Below are positions 19,043-27,700 of a stretch of DNA of 34,381 nucleotides, one piece after another (position 1 is the first letter of the stretch; each line of letters starts with the position of its first letter). A model generated the notes under the pieces. That model worked only from the letters and a program-made list of their open reading frames with translations, had not been told where the DNA came from and did not search any database. This DNA is from an uncultured Aquificaceae bacterium (GTDB lineage Bacteria; Aquificota; Aquificia; Aquificales; Aquificaceae), in NCBI GenBank assembly GCA_938048815.1, contig CALIUI010000032.1, positions 1-34,381 on the forward strand, written 5' to 3'. Made by a program: the position numbers and the translations under genes.

Positions 19043-21021
19043 GTAAAGATGAATTGATGATAAACACCATAAGATTTTTGAGTCTTGATCAGGTGGAAAG
19101 GGCAAAGTCGGGCCATCCGGGTATGCCCCTTGGCGCCAGCCATATAGCTTATTTAATCTTTGACAGGTTTTTAAAGTTCAACCCTAAAAATCCCAAATGG
19201 ATAAACAGGGACCGTTTTGTGCTCTCGGCAGGGCATGCCAGCGCTATGCTATATTCCGTCCTCTTTCTTATGGGCTATGAGCTTACCCTTGAAGACCTTA
19301 AGGCTTTCAGGCAGCTAAACAGCAAAACACCTGGACATCCGGAAAGCTTTTTAACCCCCGGAGTGGAGGCTACCACAGGACCTCTTGGTCAAGGCATAGG
19401 CAACGCAGTGGGGATGGCTTTGGCAGAAAGGTACTTGGCATCCTACTTCAACAGAGAAGGCTTTCCCATTATAGACCACTACACCTTTGCCCTTGTAAGC
19501 GACGGAGACCTTATGGAAGGAGTTTCTTGCGAGGTAGCCCAACTTGCGGGGCATTTAAAGCTTAACAAGTTGATAGTTATATGGGACAATAACAAGGTAT
19601 CCATAGATGGTCCCACCTCTTTGGCATGGTCTGAGGATGTTTTAAAAAGGTTTTCTGCCTTTGGTTGGTATGTGGAGGAGGTAGAAGAGGGCTACGACCT
19701 TGAAAAGGTAGAAAATGCCATAAGAAGAGCACTGCAACAAAGGGAAAAGCCCTCTTTTATATCTGCAAGGACCCATTTAGGCTACGGCTCTCCAAAACAG
19801 GATGATGCAAGCGTGCACGGAGCACCCCTTGGAAAGGAGCTTGCTTTGCAGACAAAGAAAAACTTTGGATGGGTTGAAGAAGAGTTTTTTGTACCACAAG
19901 AAGCATGGTCTTACAGGGAAGAAAAGATAAAAAGAGGGAAAGCCCTGGAAGAAGAGTGGCAAAAGCTTTTTGAAAGCTACAAAGAAAAATATCCCCAATT
20001 GGCAGAGCTTTTGGTAAGGTCTTTTAACAAGGATTGGGGAGAGGAGTATAAAAAGCATATACCTTTATTTACCGAGCCTATGGCAACACGTCAGGCAAGT
20101 GGTAAAGTTTTAAATAGCATAGCCAAGTATATGCCAACACTTTTGGGAGGCTCTGCAGACCTTTCTGAATCTAACAACACCTACCTACATGGTATGGGAG
20201 ACTTTTCTGCAGAAAACCCCTTGGGAAGAAATATACACTTTGGTGTACGTGAGCACGCTATGGGCGCCCTTCTTAACGGAATGGCCTACCACGGAGGCCT
20301 TCTTCCCTATGGCGGTACCTTTTTGATCTTTTCCGACTACATGAGGCCTTCCATCAGAATGGCAAGCCTTTCAGGCCTTCAGGTTATTTATGTTTTTACC
20401 CACGACTCCATATGCCTTGGTGAAGATGGTCCCACACACCAACCCGTTGAGCAGCTTTCATCCTTAAGGCTCATACCAAACCTTTGGGTTATAAGGCCTG
20501 CGGATGCCAACGAAACTGCCATAGCATGGCAGATGGCAATAGAAAGAAAAGAAGGACCCACTGCTTTGATACTCACAAGGCAAAAGGTCCCTCTACTGGA
20601 TAGGTCCAAGTATCCCTCTCCAGAAGGAATAAAGAAGGGAGCGTACATACTTCTTGATTGTGAGGGTCTTCCACATATAATCCTTTTGGCAAGTGGTTCA
20701 GAAGTGCATCCCACCCTAAAAGCGGGAGAGCTTCTAACGGAAGAAGGCTACAAGGTAAGGGTTATAAATATGGCAAGCTTTGAGGCCTTTGAGGTACAGG
20801 AGGAAGAGTATAAAAGGTTTTTATTGCCCGCAGAGGTAAAAAGAAGGGTGGCGGTGGAAGCTGGCAGAGGTCTGTGTTGGTATAAATATGTAGGTGTGGA
20901 AGGATTGGTGATAGGGATGGAAGGATTTGGCAAATCTGCGCCGGGAGACATCCTTATGGACCACTTTGGCTTTACACCGGAGAAGATAGTAAGGAGAATA
21001 AAGGAACACTTTAAGCTGTAG
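19039..21021 (+). CDS. tkt: Transketolase
   Basis: Transketolase moves two-carbon ketol units in the pentose phosphate pathway and reductive carbon metabolism, using thiamine diphosphate. The 660-residue protein shows GHPGMPLG near the N-terminus, the cofactor motif beginning [12 protein letters not shown], and the second-domain motif [13 protein letters not shown]. Length and domain order are normal. The ATG at 19039 overlaps the metE stop by four bases. A hairpin with one mismatch lies at 21050-21069, but without the T-run of a standard terminator. Confidence 0.96.
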   Translation: MSKDELMINTIRFLSLDQVERAKSGHPGMPLGASHIAYLIFDRFLKFNPKNPKWINRDRFVLSAGHASAMLYSVLFLMGYELTLEDLKAFRQLNSKTPGHPESFLTPGVEATTGPLGQGIGNAVGMALAERYLASYFNREGFPIIDHYTFALVSDGDLMEGVSCEVAQLAGHLKLNKLIVIWDNNKVSIDGPTSLAWSEDVLKRFSAFGWYVEEVEEGYDLEKVENAIRRALQQREKPSFISARTHLGYGSPKQDDASVHGAPLGKELALQTKKNFGWVEEEFFVPQEAWSYREEKIKRGKALEEEWQKLFESYKEKYPQLAELLVRSFNKDWGEEYKKHIPLFTEPMATRQASGKVLNSIAKYMPTLLGGSADLSESNNTYLHGMGDFSAENPLGRNIHFGVREHAMGALLNGMAYHGGLLPYGGTFLIFSDYMRPSIRMASLSGLQVIYVFTHDSICLGEDGPTHQPVEQLSSLRLIPNLWVIRPADANETAIAWQMAIERKEGPTALILTRQKVPLLDRSKYPSPEGIKKGAYILLDCEGLPHIILLASGSEVHPTLKAGELLTEEGYKVRVINMASFEAFEVQEEEYKRFLLPAEVKRRVAVEAGRGLCWYKYVGVEGLVIGMEGFGKSAPGDILMDHFGFTPEKIVRRIKEHFKL

Positions 21022-21184
21022 TATAATCAGGTTAAAAATCTTTTTATAGGGGTAGTTCGAGAACCACCCGATACATACATTTCTATCGGAATTTTTAAAT
21101 GGAGTGGGGTCAAAATAATTTCAAAAAAACGTCTGTTGAAAATTTTCCCTCTTTTGGAAATATGCTATAGGTTCCAAGCCTTTT

Positions 21185-21679
21185 CTATAGTATTTTAAAC
21201 CTTTTTAAATAGGCGCTTAAAATATCAAGCAGTATATGAAAAACCTCCGAAAGCACCACGCCAAGGGCAAAGTAAAAGGTCTCTTCCTTTCTTGCCATTT
21301 GAGATAAAAAGCTAAAGGGGTCAAGGCTCAAAAGGAGGGCTTCCAAGCTTGGTATGTATCTTGAGGAGATTCCCAAAAGCACAAAGTAGGCAAAAAGAAA
21401 AACAAATAAGAGATAGGAGAGCCTGAGGGCTGTCCCAAGTATGGGAAAGTGGGAAAGACCCCTATGCTTTGAAATTTTTTGATAGGGTTTCCATACAAAT
21501 CTTAGCTTTCTCCATCTTTTGGAGGGCTTTGATTGGGGTAGGTCAAGGTCTGGTGAAAGGAAAAAACTGCCAAAAAGATAGCCAAGGGTAAGGGGAATGT
21601 AAAACTCCTTTGGTGTATAGTAGAGGCAAAGGGGTAAAAGGGTTAGATTGGCAAAGTCATGGGTTCTTCCAAGAGCCAT
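21185..21679 (-). CDS. DUF2227-type putative metal-binding membrane protein
   Basis: This 164-residue protein begins ALGRTHDFANLTLLP and contains SPDLDLPQS and KHRGLSHFPILGT, a set of conserved His and Asp residues typical of the DUF2227 family. These are predicted metal-binding integral membrane proteins of unknown function. Three or four hydrophobic helices are visible. The frame is open 22 codons further upstream, but those codons lie in a transposon relic, so the ATG at 21679 is preferred. On the minus strand TATAAT (21694-21689) sits within the relic and 9 bp before the ATG, so the transposon end may provide the promoter. Confidence 0.75.
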   Translation of the reverse strand: MALGRTHDFANLTLLPLCLYYTPKEFYIPLTLGYLFGSFFLSPDLDLPQSKPSKRWRKLRFVWKPYQKISKHRGLSHFPILGTALRLSYLLFVFLFAYFVLLGISSRYIPSLEALLLSLDPFSFLSQMARKEETFYFALGVVLSEVFHILLDILSAYLKRFKIL

Positions 21680-21683
21680 TATG

Positions 21684-21984
21684 CTAAAATTATAAAAGAT
21701 GGGCAAAATAACAATCTGTTCTAAACTCATTTTCTTTAGCAACAAAGACTTAGCTCTACTAAAAGACCTAAGGAGAAAGTTCCTAAGGTTTATAGGGATT
21801 TGCTAAACAAACTACAGAATAATCTGGATGGAACAAGCAAGGGTATCCCTAATCCTTGGCAAGTTCTTAAGGTAGTGGTGCTGACGGCACTCTCTCCTGA
21901 GAGGGTTTTATATGGGCACGAGCTCCTGCTTCAGGGGGCAGGGGCGGTGGTCCTGTGAAAGGGCTATTTTTGAAACACCCTGAT
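21684..21984 (+). mobile_element. TnpB-type transposon, copy 2, internally deleted
   Basis: The relic keeps about 25 codons of the tnpB start (ATG at 21699) and, in another frame, the C-terminal coding part (PWQVLKVVVLTALSPERV). The intervening ~300 codons are gone. Its left tip is truncated compared with copies 1 and 3. The right end runs through a hairpin-rich tract to TTTTTGAAACACCC (21969-21980 region). It abuts the nitroreductase stop codon. Confidence 0.7.
21948..21966 (+). other. Right-end hairpin of transposon copy 2
   Basis: TGGTCC (21948-21953) pairs with GGGCTA (21961-21966) through four canonical and two G-T pairs, with a 7-base loop. The equivalent place in copy 3 (25032-25051) has six canonical pairs. 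Pairing has thus been kept although the sequence changed at two positions. In TnpB elements this region lies at the 3' end of the guide (omega/re) RNA. Confidence 0.45.
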
Positions 21985-22500
21985 CTAAATTATGGTGAAA
22001 ATTTCTTCAAGGCTTCTTCTGGGTGTAGGGATGGGTGCCTCCGCAGGGTATCCTACGGTAAGTATGGCAACGGGCTTTAGGTCTGCAGGAACGGAAAGGC
22101 AGGCTTTTAAACCCATCTCCTCAAAGGCACCCACCCAACAGGTGCCAAGGCCAAGGGCAACTGCGGATAGTTGAGCGTAGGCACAGGCTATGGTGGCATC
22201 CTGTATGCAATAAAACTCCGCCCCCCTTTTTCCATACTTTATGGCGCTTCTTTTTGGATGGGCAAAAAAGACAAAAACTACAGGCGCCTCTGCTATAAAC
22301 CATTGGTTCAAAGCCCATCGGGATATCTCCTGTTTTTTACCCTCTTCAAGAACCACAAAGACCTCATAGGCTTGGAGGTTCCCGGCGGAAGGAGCACTTC
22401 TTACCGCCTCCATTATCTTTATAAGCTTTTCCTTCTCTATGGGCTTTTTTTGATAGCTTCTTACAGACTTTCTCTTTTTAAGCACTTCAAAGAAGTCCAT
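21985..22500 (-). CDS. Nitroreductase-family flavoprotein
   Basis: This 171-residue protein has the nitroreductase fold signatures: KKRKSVRSYQKKPI at the start, RSAPSAGNLQAYEVFVV for FMN binding, and GLGTCWVGAFEE near the C-terminus, ending with a typical hydrophobic tail. Members reduce nitro compounds, quinones or flavins with NAD(P)H, and the substrate here cannot be told. Its start overlaps the end of the phosphoribosyltransferase gene by 14 bp, so the two are probably co-expressed. Confidence 0.85.
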   Translation of the reverse strand: MDFFEVLKKRKSVRSYQKKPIEKEKLIKIMEAVRSAPSAGNLQAYEVFVVLEEGKKQEISRWALNQWFIAEAPVVFVFFAHPKRSAIKYGKRGAEFYCIQDATIACAYAQLSAVALGLGTCWVGAFEEMGLKACLSVPADLKPVAILTVGYPAEAPIPTPRRSLEEIFTII

Positions 22501-23122
22501 CTTTCAATATCTCCTCTACCTCTGAATCTTCCACTTGATGAAAATCCCTGTAGAACATACCTACCGCAAAGGTAGGCTCTTGCGCTATATGATAGCAATA
22601 AACTTCCTCTGTATACTTTCTTAGCTTATCAAGGGTTTCTTTCGGACATACGGGCGTAGCCACTATAACATCTTTGGCTCCTTTTCTTCTCAAATACTCA
22701 ACGCCCGCTATAACAGTTTGCCCCGTTGCTATACCGTCATCTACTACCAAAACCCTTTTACCAAAAACCTCCAAGGCTTTTCCCTTTAAAAACTTTTCTT
22801 CCCTCTCTCTTATCTTTTTTAGCTCCTCTTGGGCTACCTCTTTTATATCCCTTTCCGAAAGGCCAAAGTACCTTACAGTCCAAGGGTCCGTGTATATTTT
22901 TCCATCGGGATCTATGGCGCCAAAGGCAAGCTCTCGGTTGGAGGGAACGCCCAGCTTTCTCACTATTAACAAGCTCAAGGGGACTGAAAAGATCTTGGCT
23001 ACCTCCTTTGCTACCACCACACCACCCCTTGGAATCCCAAGGACAAGGTCAATCTTGCCCACTTTGTCCTTTAAATACTCTCCCAGTATCTTACCAGCTT
23101 CTTCCCTGTTTGAGAACAGCAT
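22487..23122 (-). CDS. Orphan phosphoribosyltransferase-family protein
   Basis: This 211-residue protein has the type I phosphoribosyltransferase PRPP-binding motif VLVVDDGIATGQT and an N-terminal GIPRGGVVVAKEVA. The rest matches the broadly distributed uncharacterised family (annotated simply as phosphoribosyltransferase) rather than a named purine or pyrimidine salvage enzyme. The ATG at 23122 has no Shine-Dalgarno; TAAAAT (23135-23130, minus) lies 7 bp upstream, predicting a leaderless mRNA. Confidence 0.82.
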   Translation of the reverse strand: MLFSNREEAGKILGEYLKDKVGKIDLVLGIPRGGVVVAKEVAKIFSVPLSLLIVRKLGVPSNRELAFGAIDPDGKIYTDPWTVRYFGLSERDIKEVAQEELKKIREREEKFLKGKALEVFGKRVLVVDDGIATGQTVIAGVEYLRRKGAKDVIVATPVCPKETLDKLRKYTEEVYCYHIAQEPTFAVGMFYRDFHQVEDSEVEEILKDGLL

Positions 23123-23129
23123 TAATATA

Positions 23130-23160
23130 ATTTTAGGACTATACGCTGGATAAGGAAATT
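23130..23160 (-). promoter_or_regulatory. Conserved upstream box and -10 of the phosphoribosyltransferase gene
   Basis: Read on the minus strand, AATTTCCTTATCCAGCGTAT (23160-23141) is a copy of the box that precedes PilZ and thrC, and TAAAAT follows at 23135-23130. The ATG is at 23122. The thrC copy 120 bp away points the opposite way, toward thrC. Confidence 0.4.
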
Positions 23161-23183
23161 GGATGTAGGGTTTAATCCGCCAA

Positions 23184-23271
23184 TTGCCCGTTAAACAAAA
23201 ACCATTGGGCAGTTTATGATTTAACTCGTAGGGGCGTATTGCCGTACGCCAAAAAAAATGGGCGCTCCTAC
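23184..23271. repeat. Composite intergenic palindromes between divergent genes
   Basis: TTGCCC near 23184 can pair with GGGCAG near 23207 with one wobble. Further on, GTAGGGGC (23228-23235) pairs with GCTCCTAC (23264-23271) as an 8 bp outer stem. This encloses the hairpin GGCGTA-TTGCCG-TACGCC (23233-23250) as an alternative fold. Similar modules lie at 16446-16488. Confidence 0.6.
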
Positions 23272-23276
23272 AGGGG

Positions 23277-23310
23277 AATTTCTCACCCGGCGTGCATTAT
23301 AAAGTATAAT
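23277..23310 (+). promoter_or_regulatory. Conserved upstream box and -10 of thrC
   Basis: The box AATTTCTCACCCGGCGTGC (23277-23295) is followed by TATAAT (23305-23310). The thrC ATG at 23325 is 14 bp further, so the leader would be about 8 bases, too short for a Shine-Dalgarno, and none is seen. Confidence 0.5.
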
Positions 23311-23324
23311 ATTCTTTGGCTGTT

Positions 23325-24383
23325 ATGGGATATTGGCGAGGTATAATCAACAAATATAGGGAATTTTTACCCGTAGGAGACACCACTCCAATAATAACCC
23401 TTTGCGAAGGGAATACGCCCCTTATAAAAGCGGACAACCTTGCAAAAACCATAGGCTTTAAAGGCGATATTTACCTAAAATACGAAGGCTTGAACCCCAC
23501 AGGTTCTTTTAAAGATAGGGGTATGACAGTTGCCATATCAAAGGCTGTAGAGTTCGGTAAAAAGGCTGTAATATGCGCTTCTACAGGAAACACTTCCGCT
23601 TCGGCAGCTGCCTATGCGGCAAAGGCGCGGCTTAAGGCTTATGTTTTGTTGCCAAAGGGTGCCGTTGCTCTGGGTAAGCTTTCTCAGGCGGTTATATACG
23701 GAGCTAAGGTTATAGCTATTCAGGGAAACTTTGACGATGCTTTGTACATAGTTAGAAAGATAGGAGAGCTTTTGCCTGTAGAAATAGTAAATTCCGTAAA
23801 TCCTTACAGAATAGAGGGTCAAAAGACAGGTGCCTTTGAAATATGCGATGCCTTGGGAAGAGCACCTGACTATCACTTTATACCGGTGGGTAATGCGGGC
23901 AACATAACCGCCTATTGGAAAGGCTATAAGGAGTATTATCAAGCGGGCAAGATAAACAGCCTTCCCAAGATGATGGGATGGCAAGCGGAAGGCGCCGCTC
24001 CTATTGTAAAGGGATATCCCATAAAAAACCCTCAAACCATAGCAACCGCAATAAGGATAGGCAATCCCTACAGCTGGCAATCGGCATTACAGGCGATACA
24101 AGAATCTGGCGGTCTTATAGATGCGGTAAGCGATGAAGAGATCCTCCATGCCTACAAGCTTATAGCCTCCACGGAAGGAGTTTTTTGCGAGCCTGCATCC
24201 GCTGCTTCCGTAGCGGGGCTTATCAAGCTTAACCGTGAAGGCTACTTTAAGGGTGGTGAGCTTGTGGTATGCGTATTGACGGGAAACGGTTTGAAGGATC
24301 CAGACACCGCTATGAAGGTATGTGATTCTCCAATAACCCTACCACCCGACGTGGAAAAGGTTATGGAGTACGTAGAGATATAG
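23325..24383 (+). CDS. thrC: Threonine synthase
   Basis: Threonine synthase converts O-phosphohomoserine to threonine with pyridoxal phosphate. The 352-residue protein (from ATG 23325) is of the shorter bacterial/archaeal class. The PLP lysine lies in [11 protein letters not shown], and the Ser/Gly-rich loop [15 protein letters not shown] and cofactor phosphate site [15 protein letters not shown] are clear. An in-frame TTG nine bases upstream is possible, but it would lie at or before the predicted transcription start. The broken methyltransferase gene starts 2 bp after the stop. Confidence 0.94.
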   Translation: MGYWRGIINKYREFLPVGDTTPIITLCEGNTPLIKADNLAKTIGFKGDIYLKYEGLNPTGSFKDRGMTVAISKAVEFGKKAVICASTGNTSASAAAYAAKARLKAYVLLPKGAVALGKLSQAVIYGAKVIAIQGNFDDALYIVRKIGELLPVEIVNSVNPYRIEGQKTGAFEICDALGRAPDYHFIPVGNAGNITAYWKGYKEYYQAGKINSLPKMMGWQAEGAAPIVKGYPIKNPQTIATAIRIGNPYSWQSALQAIQESGGLIDAVSDEEILHAYKLIASTEGVFCEPASAASVAGLIKLNREGYFKGGELVVCVLTGNGLKDPDTAMKVCDSPITLPPDVEKVMEYVEI

Positions 24384-24722
24384 AAATGGAAAAAGAATAT
24401 AGGGAAATGACAGAGGTTAGCCACGAGGATTATCTTGGGTTTATTGAAAACAATGCATCAGTCTTTATTGAAGATGTTGAGATTAAACTTGGAAAGCTAT
24501 TCTCAATCAAAAGCTTTGGACCGCCAGAGGATTATAGGATAGAAGATTCCACAGTGTGGAGCTTTCCAAACAGGGGCAATTGGGCTACTCATAAAAGCAA
24601 CTACAGGGGCAACTGGTCTCCTTACATTCCCAGAAATCTTATTCTTAAATACACAAAAGAGGGAGACTGGGTATTAGACCAGATGATGGGAAGTGGCACC
24701 ACTTTGATAGAGGCAAAGTGAG

Positions 24723-25069
24723 GATGTGTCAAAAACTCCAATCTAAACATGCCCCTATGCTAAAATTGTAAAGGATAGGTAAAATAATCATTTGCTCTAA
24801 ACTTATCCTACTTAGCAACAAAGATTTAGCCCTACTAAAAGACCTAATGAGAAGATGGTCATCTGCTCATAGATATGCTTATCCTTGGCAAGTTCTTAAG
24901 GTAGTGGTGCTGACGGCACTCTCTCCTGAGAGGGTCATAAGAGACCTCTCTGTCCTGAAAGAAAAACTCTTTCGGGGCTTGTGGGGAGACCCAATAGGGG
25001 CATTAGCTCCTGCTTCAGGGGGTGGGGGCGATAGTCCTGTAAGAGGGACTATTTTTGAAACACCCTGAT
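24723..25069 (+). mobile_element. TnpB-type transposon, copy 3, internally deleted
   Basis: This is about 345 bp with both ends. The left end starts TGTGTCAAAAACTCC and the right end finishes TTTTTGAAACACCCTGAT. The tnpB start codon has become ATA. About 36 N-terminal codons (to SSAHRYAY) are joined directly to the C-terminal PWQVLKVVVLTALSPERV. Downstream comes a long hairpin-bearing right end including CTCTC-TCCT-GAGAG and TAGTCC...GGACTA. It interrupts the methyltransferase gene. Confidence 0.75.
25032..25051 (+). other. Right-end hairpin of transposon copy 3
   Basis: TAGTCC (25032-25037) pairs perfectly with GGACTA (25046-25051) around an 8-base loop, 4 bases before the terminal TTTTTGAAACA. 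Copy 2 preserves the stem with G-T pairs. Confidence 0.5.
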
Positions 25070-25177
25070 ATAATCTCTTACACCAAAAATAACAAAACTA
25101 AGGATGACCTATCACAGCTTCCCTTTGAGGAATATCTCCATGAGATGAAAAAAGTAGCTCAAGAAGCCTTTAGGGTG

Positions 25178-25425
25178 CTAAAGAAGAGATATGGTGGTGT
25201 GGTTTGGGACTGGAAGGTCTAATTTTAAGGTGTCAAAAAGGGATTTTATAAAGCCTTCTGTTCTTCTGTTATCCAGTTTAAACTATAAGCATGGTTTCTA
25301 TGGCTATGTTGGTTTATTGGAGAACCATAGGGATATGGCTTCTTGGGATATCCACAGGTCTCTTCTGTGGTATTCTTTAGTCATGCTTAACTAATATACC
25401 ATAAGTTATTTAAGCACCAACGCCC
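25178..25425 (-). mobile_element. IS5-like element relic with N-terminal transposase remnant
   Basis: Read from 25425 down, the left end is GGGCGTTGGTGCTTAAATAA. Next comes an ATG near 25387 opening TKEYHRRDLWISQEAISLWF, then in shifted frames AIETMLIV, NRRTEGFIKSLFDTLKLD and LPVPNHTTIS, the usual IS5 transposase order. There are several stops and frameshifts. It ends where the methyltransferase fragment begins. It covers the N-terminal part that is mostly missing from the relic at 524-890. Confidence 0.75.
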
Positions 25426-25430
25426 ATGAA

Positions 25431-25515
25431 CCACCACAAAAAATTCAAAATTCTGGTAGTTCAGGCTTCCAGCCTGTATTTTATCGCAGGCAAGGATGCC
25501 TGCGCTACCGATAAA
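25431..25515 (+). repeat. REP-like double-hairpin element, copy B
   Basis: This is the best preserved copy. GGTAG (25455-25459) and CTACC (25505-25509) close the element. They enclose hairpin 1, CAGGCTTCCAGCCTG, and hairpin 2, GCAGGCAAGGATGCCTGC. Around hairpin 2, TTTATCG and CGATAAA offer an alternative outer stem. It lies between the IS5-like relic and the inositol synthase promoter. Confidence 0.75.
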
Positions 25516-25520
25516 AGGGG

Positions 25521-25565
25521 GGATTTCTTACCGGGCGTATATTTTATCCAGCTTATTGTTATAAT
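25521..25565 (+). promoter_or_regulatory. Conserved upstream box and -10 of the inositol synthase gene
   Basis: The box GGATTTCTTACCGGGCGTAT (25521-25540) follows REP-like copy B directly. TATAAT is at 25560-25565. Unlike the other box-bearing genes, this one also has a Shine-Dalgarno (GGAGGT, 25580-25585), 5 bp before the ATG at 25591. Confidence 0.45.
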
Positions 25566-25590
25566 ATTATAAGCCTTTGTGGAGGTCAAA

Positions 25591-26691
25591 ATGTCAAAGA
25601 TAAGAATAGCCATAGCGGGCGTGGGCAACTGTGCCAGCAGTTTGATCCAAGGTATATGGTACTACGCAAAGCACAGAGAAGATGTAAGCGGGCTTATGTT
25701 TGAGGACGTGGGGGGCTACAAGCCTTGGGATATTCAGGTGGTTGCTGCTTGGGACATTGACGCAAGAAAAGTTGGCAAAGATGTATCAGAAGCCATATTT
25801 TCACCACCCAATTGTACCGCAATTTTTGAACCCGATATACCAAAGACGGGCGTAATAGTCAGAAAGGGCAAGGTGCTTGACGGCTATGCAAGCCATATGG
25901 CTAACTATCCACCAGAAAGAAGCTTTGTTTTATCTGAGGAAAAAGAGGACGAGCTTGAGGATGTGGTAAGGGTACTAAAGGAAACACAAGCGGACATCCT
26001 TATAAACTATGTGCCCGTTGGATCAGAGCAGGCAGCACGTTTTTATGCAGAGGCTTGCCTTAAGGCTGGCGTTTCCTTTATAAACGGCATGCCTACCTTT
26101 ATAGTCTCAGATCCAGAATGGGCAAAGAAGTTTGAAAGTGAAGGTATTCCAGTGGTAGGAGATGATATAAAATCCCAAGTGGGTGCCACCATAGTTCATA
26201 GGACTTTGGTACAGCTTTTCTTGGATAGGGGTGTAAAGATAGACAGGACTTATCAGCTTAACTTTGGAGGAAATACAGACTTTTTAAATATGCTTGAAAG
26301 GGAAAGGCTAAAGACTAAAAAGGTTTCAAAAACAGAAGCGGTATCTTCCCTTATACCTTACGAGATGGACAGCATGAACATTCATATAGGACCTTCCGAC
26401 TGGGTGCCTTGGCTAAAAGATAGGAAGATAGCCTATATACGCATAGAGGGTAGGCTTTTTGGTGATGTGCCCATGTACCTGGAGCTCAAACTTGATGTGG
26501 AGGATTCTCCCAACAGTGCAGGTTCAATGATAGATGCCATAAGATGCTGTAAATTGGCAAGGGACAGGGGTATAGGTGGTCCCCTTTATTCAATCAGCGC
26601 CTATACGATGAAACACCCCCCCATCCAATACCCCGACTGGCAGGCAAGAAAAATGGTAGAAGAATTCATTCGTGGAGAAAGAGAAAGATAG
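25591..26691 (+). CDS. myo-Inositol-3-phosphate synthase
   Basis: This enzyme makes inositol phosphate from glucose 6-phosphate with NAD, for inositol lipids or thermoprotective di-inositol-phosphate solutes in hyperthermophiles. The 366-residue protein is of the shorter archaeal/actinobacterial type. It has the Rossmann start [16 protein letters not shown], the NAD-site [25 protein letters not shown] and [12 protein letters not shown]. The GTG at 25579 is also in frame, but GGAGGT is correctly spaced for ATG 25591. The 3' end overlaps waaA by 20 bp. Confidence 0.92.
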   Translation: MSKIRIAIAGVGNCASSLIQGIWYYAKHREDVSGLMFEDVGGYKPWDIQVVAAWDIDARKVGKDVSEAIFSPPNCTAIFEPDIPKTGVIVRKGKVLDGYASHMANYPPERSFVLSEEKEDELEDVVRVLKETQADILINYVPVGSEQAARFYAEACLKAGVSFINGMPTFIVSDPEWAKKFESEGIPVVGDDIKSQVGATIVHRTLVQLFLDRGVKIDRTYQLNFGGNTDFLNMLERERLKTKKVSKTEAVSSLIPYEMDSMNIHIGPSDWVPWLKDRKIAYIRIEGRLFGDVPMYLELKLDVEDSPNSAGSMIDAIRCCKLARDRGIGGPLYSISAYTMKHPPIQYPDWQARKMVEEFIRGERER

Positions 26692-27700
26692 CCTTTGGGT
26701 ACATACTGCAAGCGTTGGCGAGTTTAATACCCTAAAGCCTTTGCTTAAAAGGCTATATCCTCATTACCACATAGTGCTTACCTATTTTTCCCTTAGGGCA
26801 AAGGGCTATTTAGAAAGTCAAAAGGGATACTTTCATGAACTGCACAGACTTCCCCCTGACCTTCCACCCTTTGTAAAAAGCTTTGAAAATAGAATAAAGC
26901 CAAGGGCTATCCTTATAATGGAAAGGGAGCTATGGCCTTCCCTTTTACTTTTTACAAGGGCGCCAAAAATATGGCTAAACGCCTACGCAAAGGGAGGCTT
27001 TTGGGAAAGGTGGTTAGCCAAGAGCTTTTCTTTGATAATAACCAAAGAGGAGGCTTTTGTAGAAAGGTTTAGGTCTTATGGGTGTAAAAGGGTTGTAGCC
27101 TGTGGCAATCTAAAGTTTGCCTTAGAAGAGCCTAAAAGGATCTCCTTAAACTGCAAAGAGTCAAAGCTTATAGTGGCAGGAAGCACCCACCAAGGTGAAG
27201 AGGTTTTGATAAAAAAAGTCTATGAAAAGCTTAAAAAGGACTTTACCAACTTAAGGCTAATTATTGCCCCAAGACATGTAAAAAGATGCCATGAGGTTGC
27301 AGAAATCTTCAAGGATTACAAGGCATCCCTAAAAAGCAAAGAGGAGGAAAGTTGGGAAGTGCTTGTGGTGGATACCCTCGGAGAGCTTTTTCCCCTTTAT
27401 GAGTACGCAGACGTTACCTTTGTGGGCGGCACCTTTGCAAGGGTTGGAGGTCATAATCTCCTTGAGCCCGCCTATTTTGGAAAGCCTGTAGTTTTTGGAC
27501 CCTACACTCAAAAGGTGGAAGACCTAAAAGACTTCCTTCAAAAGAAAGGCTTGGGCTTCCAAGTAAAGGATGAGGAGGAGCTTTATAAGGTCTTTTATAA
27601 GCTACTCACAGAAGAAACAGAAGATAGGAACTTTAATTTCAAATATTATGGAGAAAATATCTTAAATTGCTACCTTTCTCACCTTATGGAGATGGTATAA
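26672..27700 (+). CDS. waaA: Kdo transferase (3-deoxy-D-manno-octulosonate transferase)
   Basis: WaaA adds Kdo to lipid A precursor, so the organism has lipopolysaccharide. The 342-residue protein closely follows the Aquifex aeolicus enzyme pattern as I recall it: [11 protein letters not shown] with the catalytic Glu, [17 protein letters not shown], and [19 protein letters not shown]. The start is GTG at 26672 inside the inositol synthase gene. The usual N-terminal membrane-associated segment is nearly absent (about 8 residues before WVHTAS), so membrane contact would rest on the rest of the fold. Confidence 0.9.
   Translation: MEKEKDSLWVHTASVGEFNTLKPLLKRLYPHYHIVLTYFSLRAKGYLESQKGYFHELHRLPPDLPPFVKSFENRIKPRAILIMERELWPSLLLFTRAPKIWLNAYAKGGFWERWLAKSFSLIITKEEAFVERFRSYGCKRVVACGNLKFALEEPKRISLNCKESKLIVAGSTHQGEEVLIKKVYEKLKKDFTNLRLIIAPRHVKRCHEVAEIFKDYKASLKSKEEESWEVLVVDTLGELFPLYEYADVTFVGGTFARVGGHNLLEPAYFGKPVVFGPYTQKVEDLKDFLQKKGLGFQVKDEEELYKVFYKLLTEETEDRNFNFKYYGENILNCYLSHLMEMV

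Larger units (their letters stand above)
24386..25180 (+). pseudogene. DNA methyltransferase (N4/N6 type), disrupted by transposon relics
   Basis: The 5' part (24386-24721) encodes DSTVWSFPNRGNW and the AdoMet motif VLDQMMGSGTTLIEAK, typical of N4-cytosine/N6-adenine methyltransferases. It ends at a TGA created at the border with TnpB-type relic copy 3. Beyond that relic, 25070-25178 resumes with DIISYTKNNKTKDDLSQLPF and EAFRVLKK, the sequence expected downstream of the catalytic (D/S)PPY motif. That motif and roughly 60 residues are missing, and the rest is replaced by an IS5-like relic. No partner restriction gene is visible. The gene is dead unless the fragments act separately. Confidence 0.75.

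Noticed and set aside
21050-21069. Hairpin after tkt as a rho-independent terminator
   Set aside because: The stem has a mismatch, a tiny loop, and no following T-run.
24847-25068. Plus-strand open frame of 73 codons
   Set aside because: It is the fused start and end of a deleted tnpB gene read through the element's right end, not an independent gene.
25191-25394. Plus-strand open frame of 67 codons
   Set aside because: It is the reverse complement of an IS5 transposase remnant, which explains its composition better.
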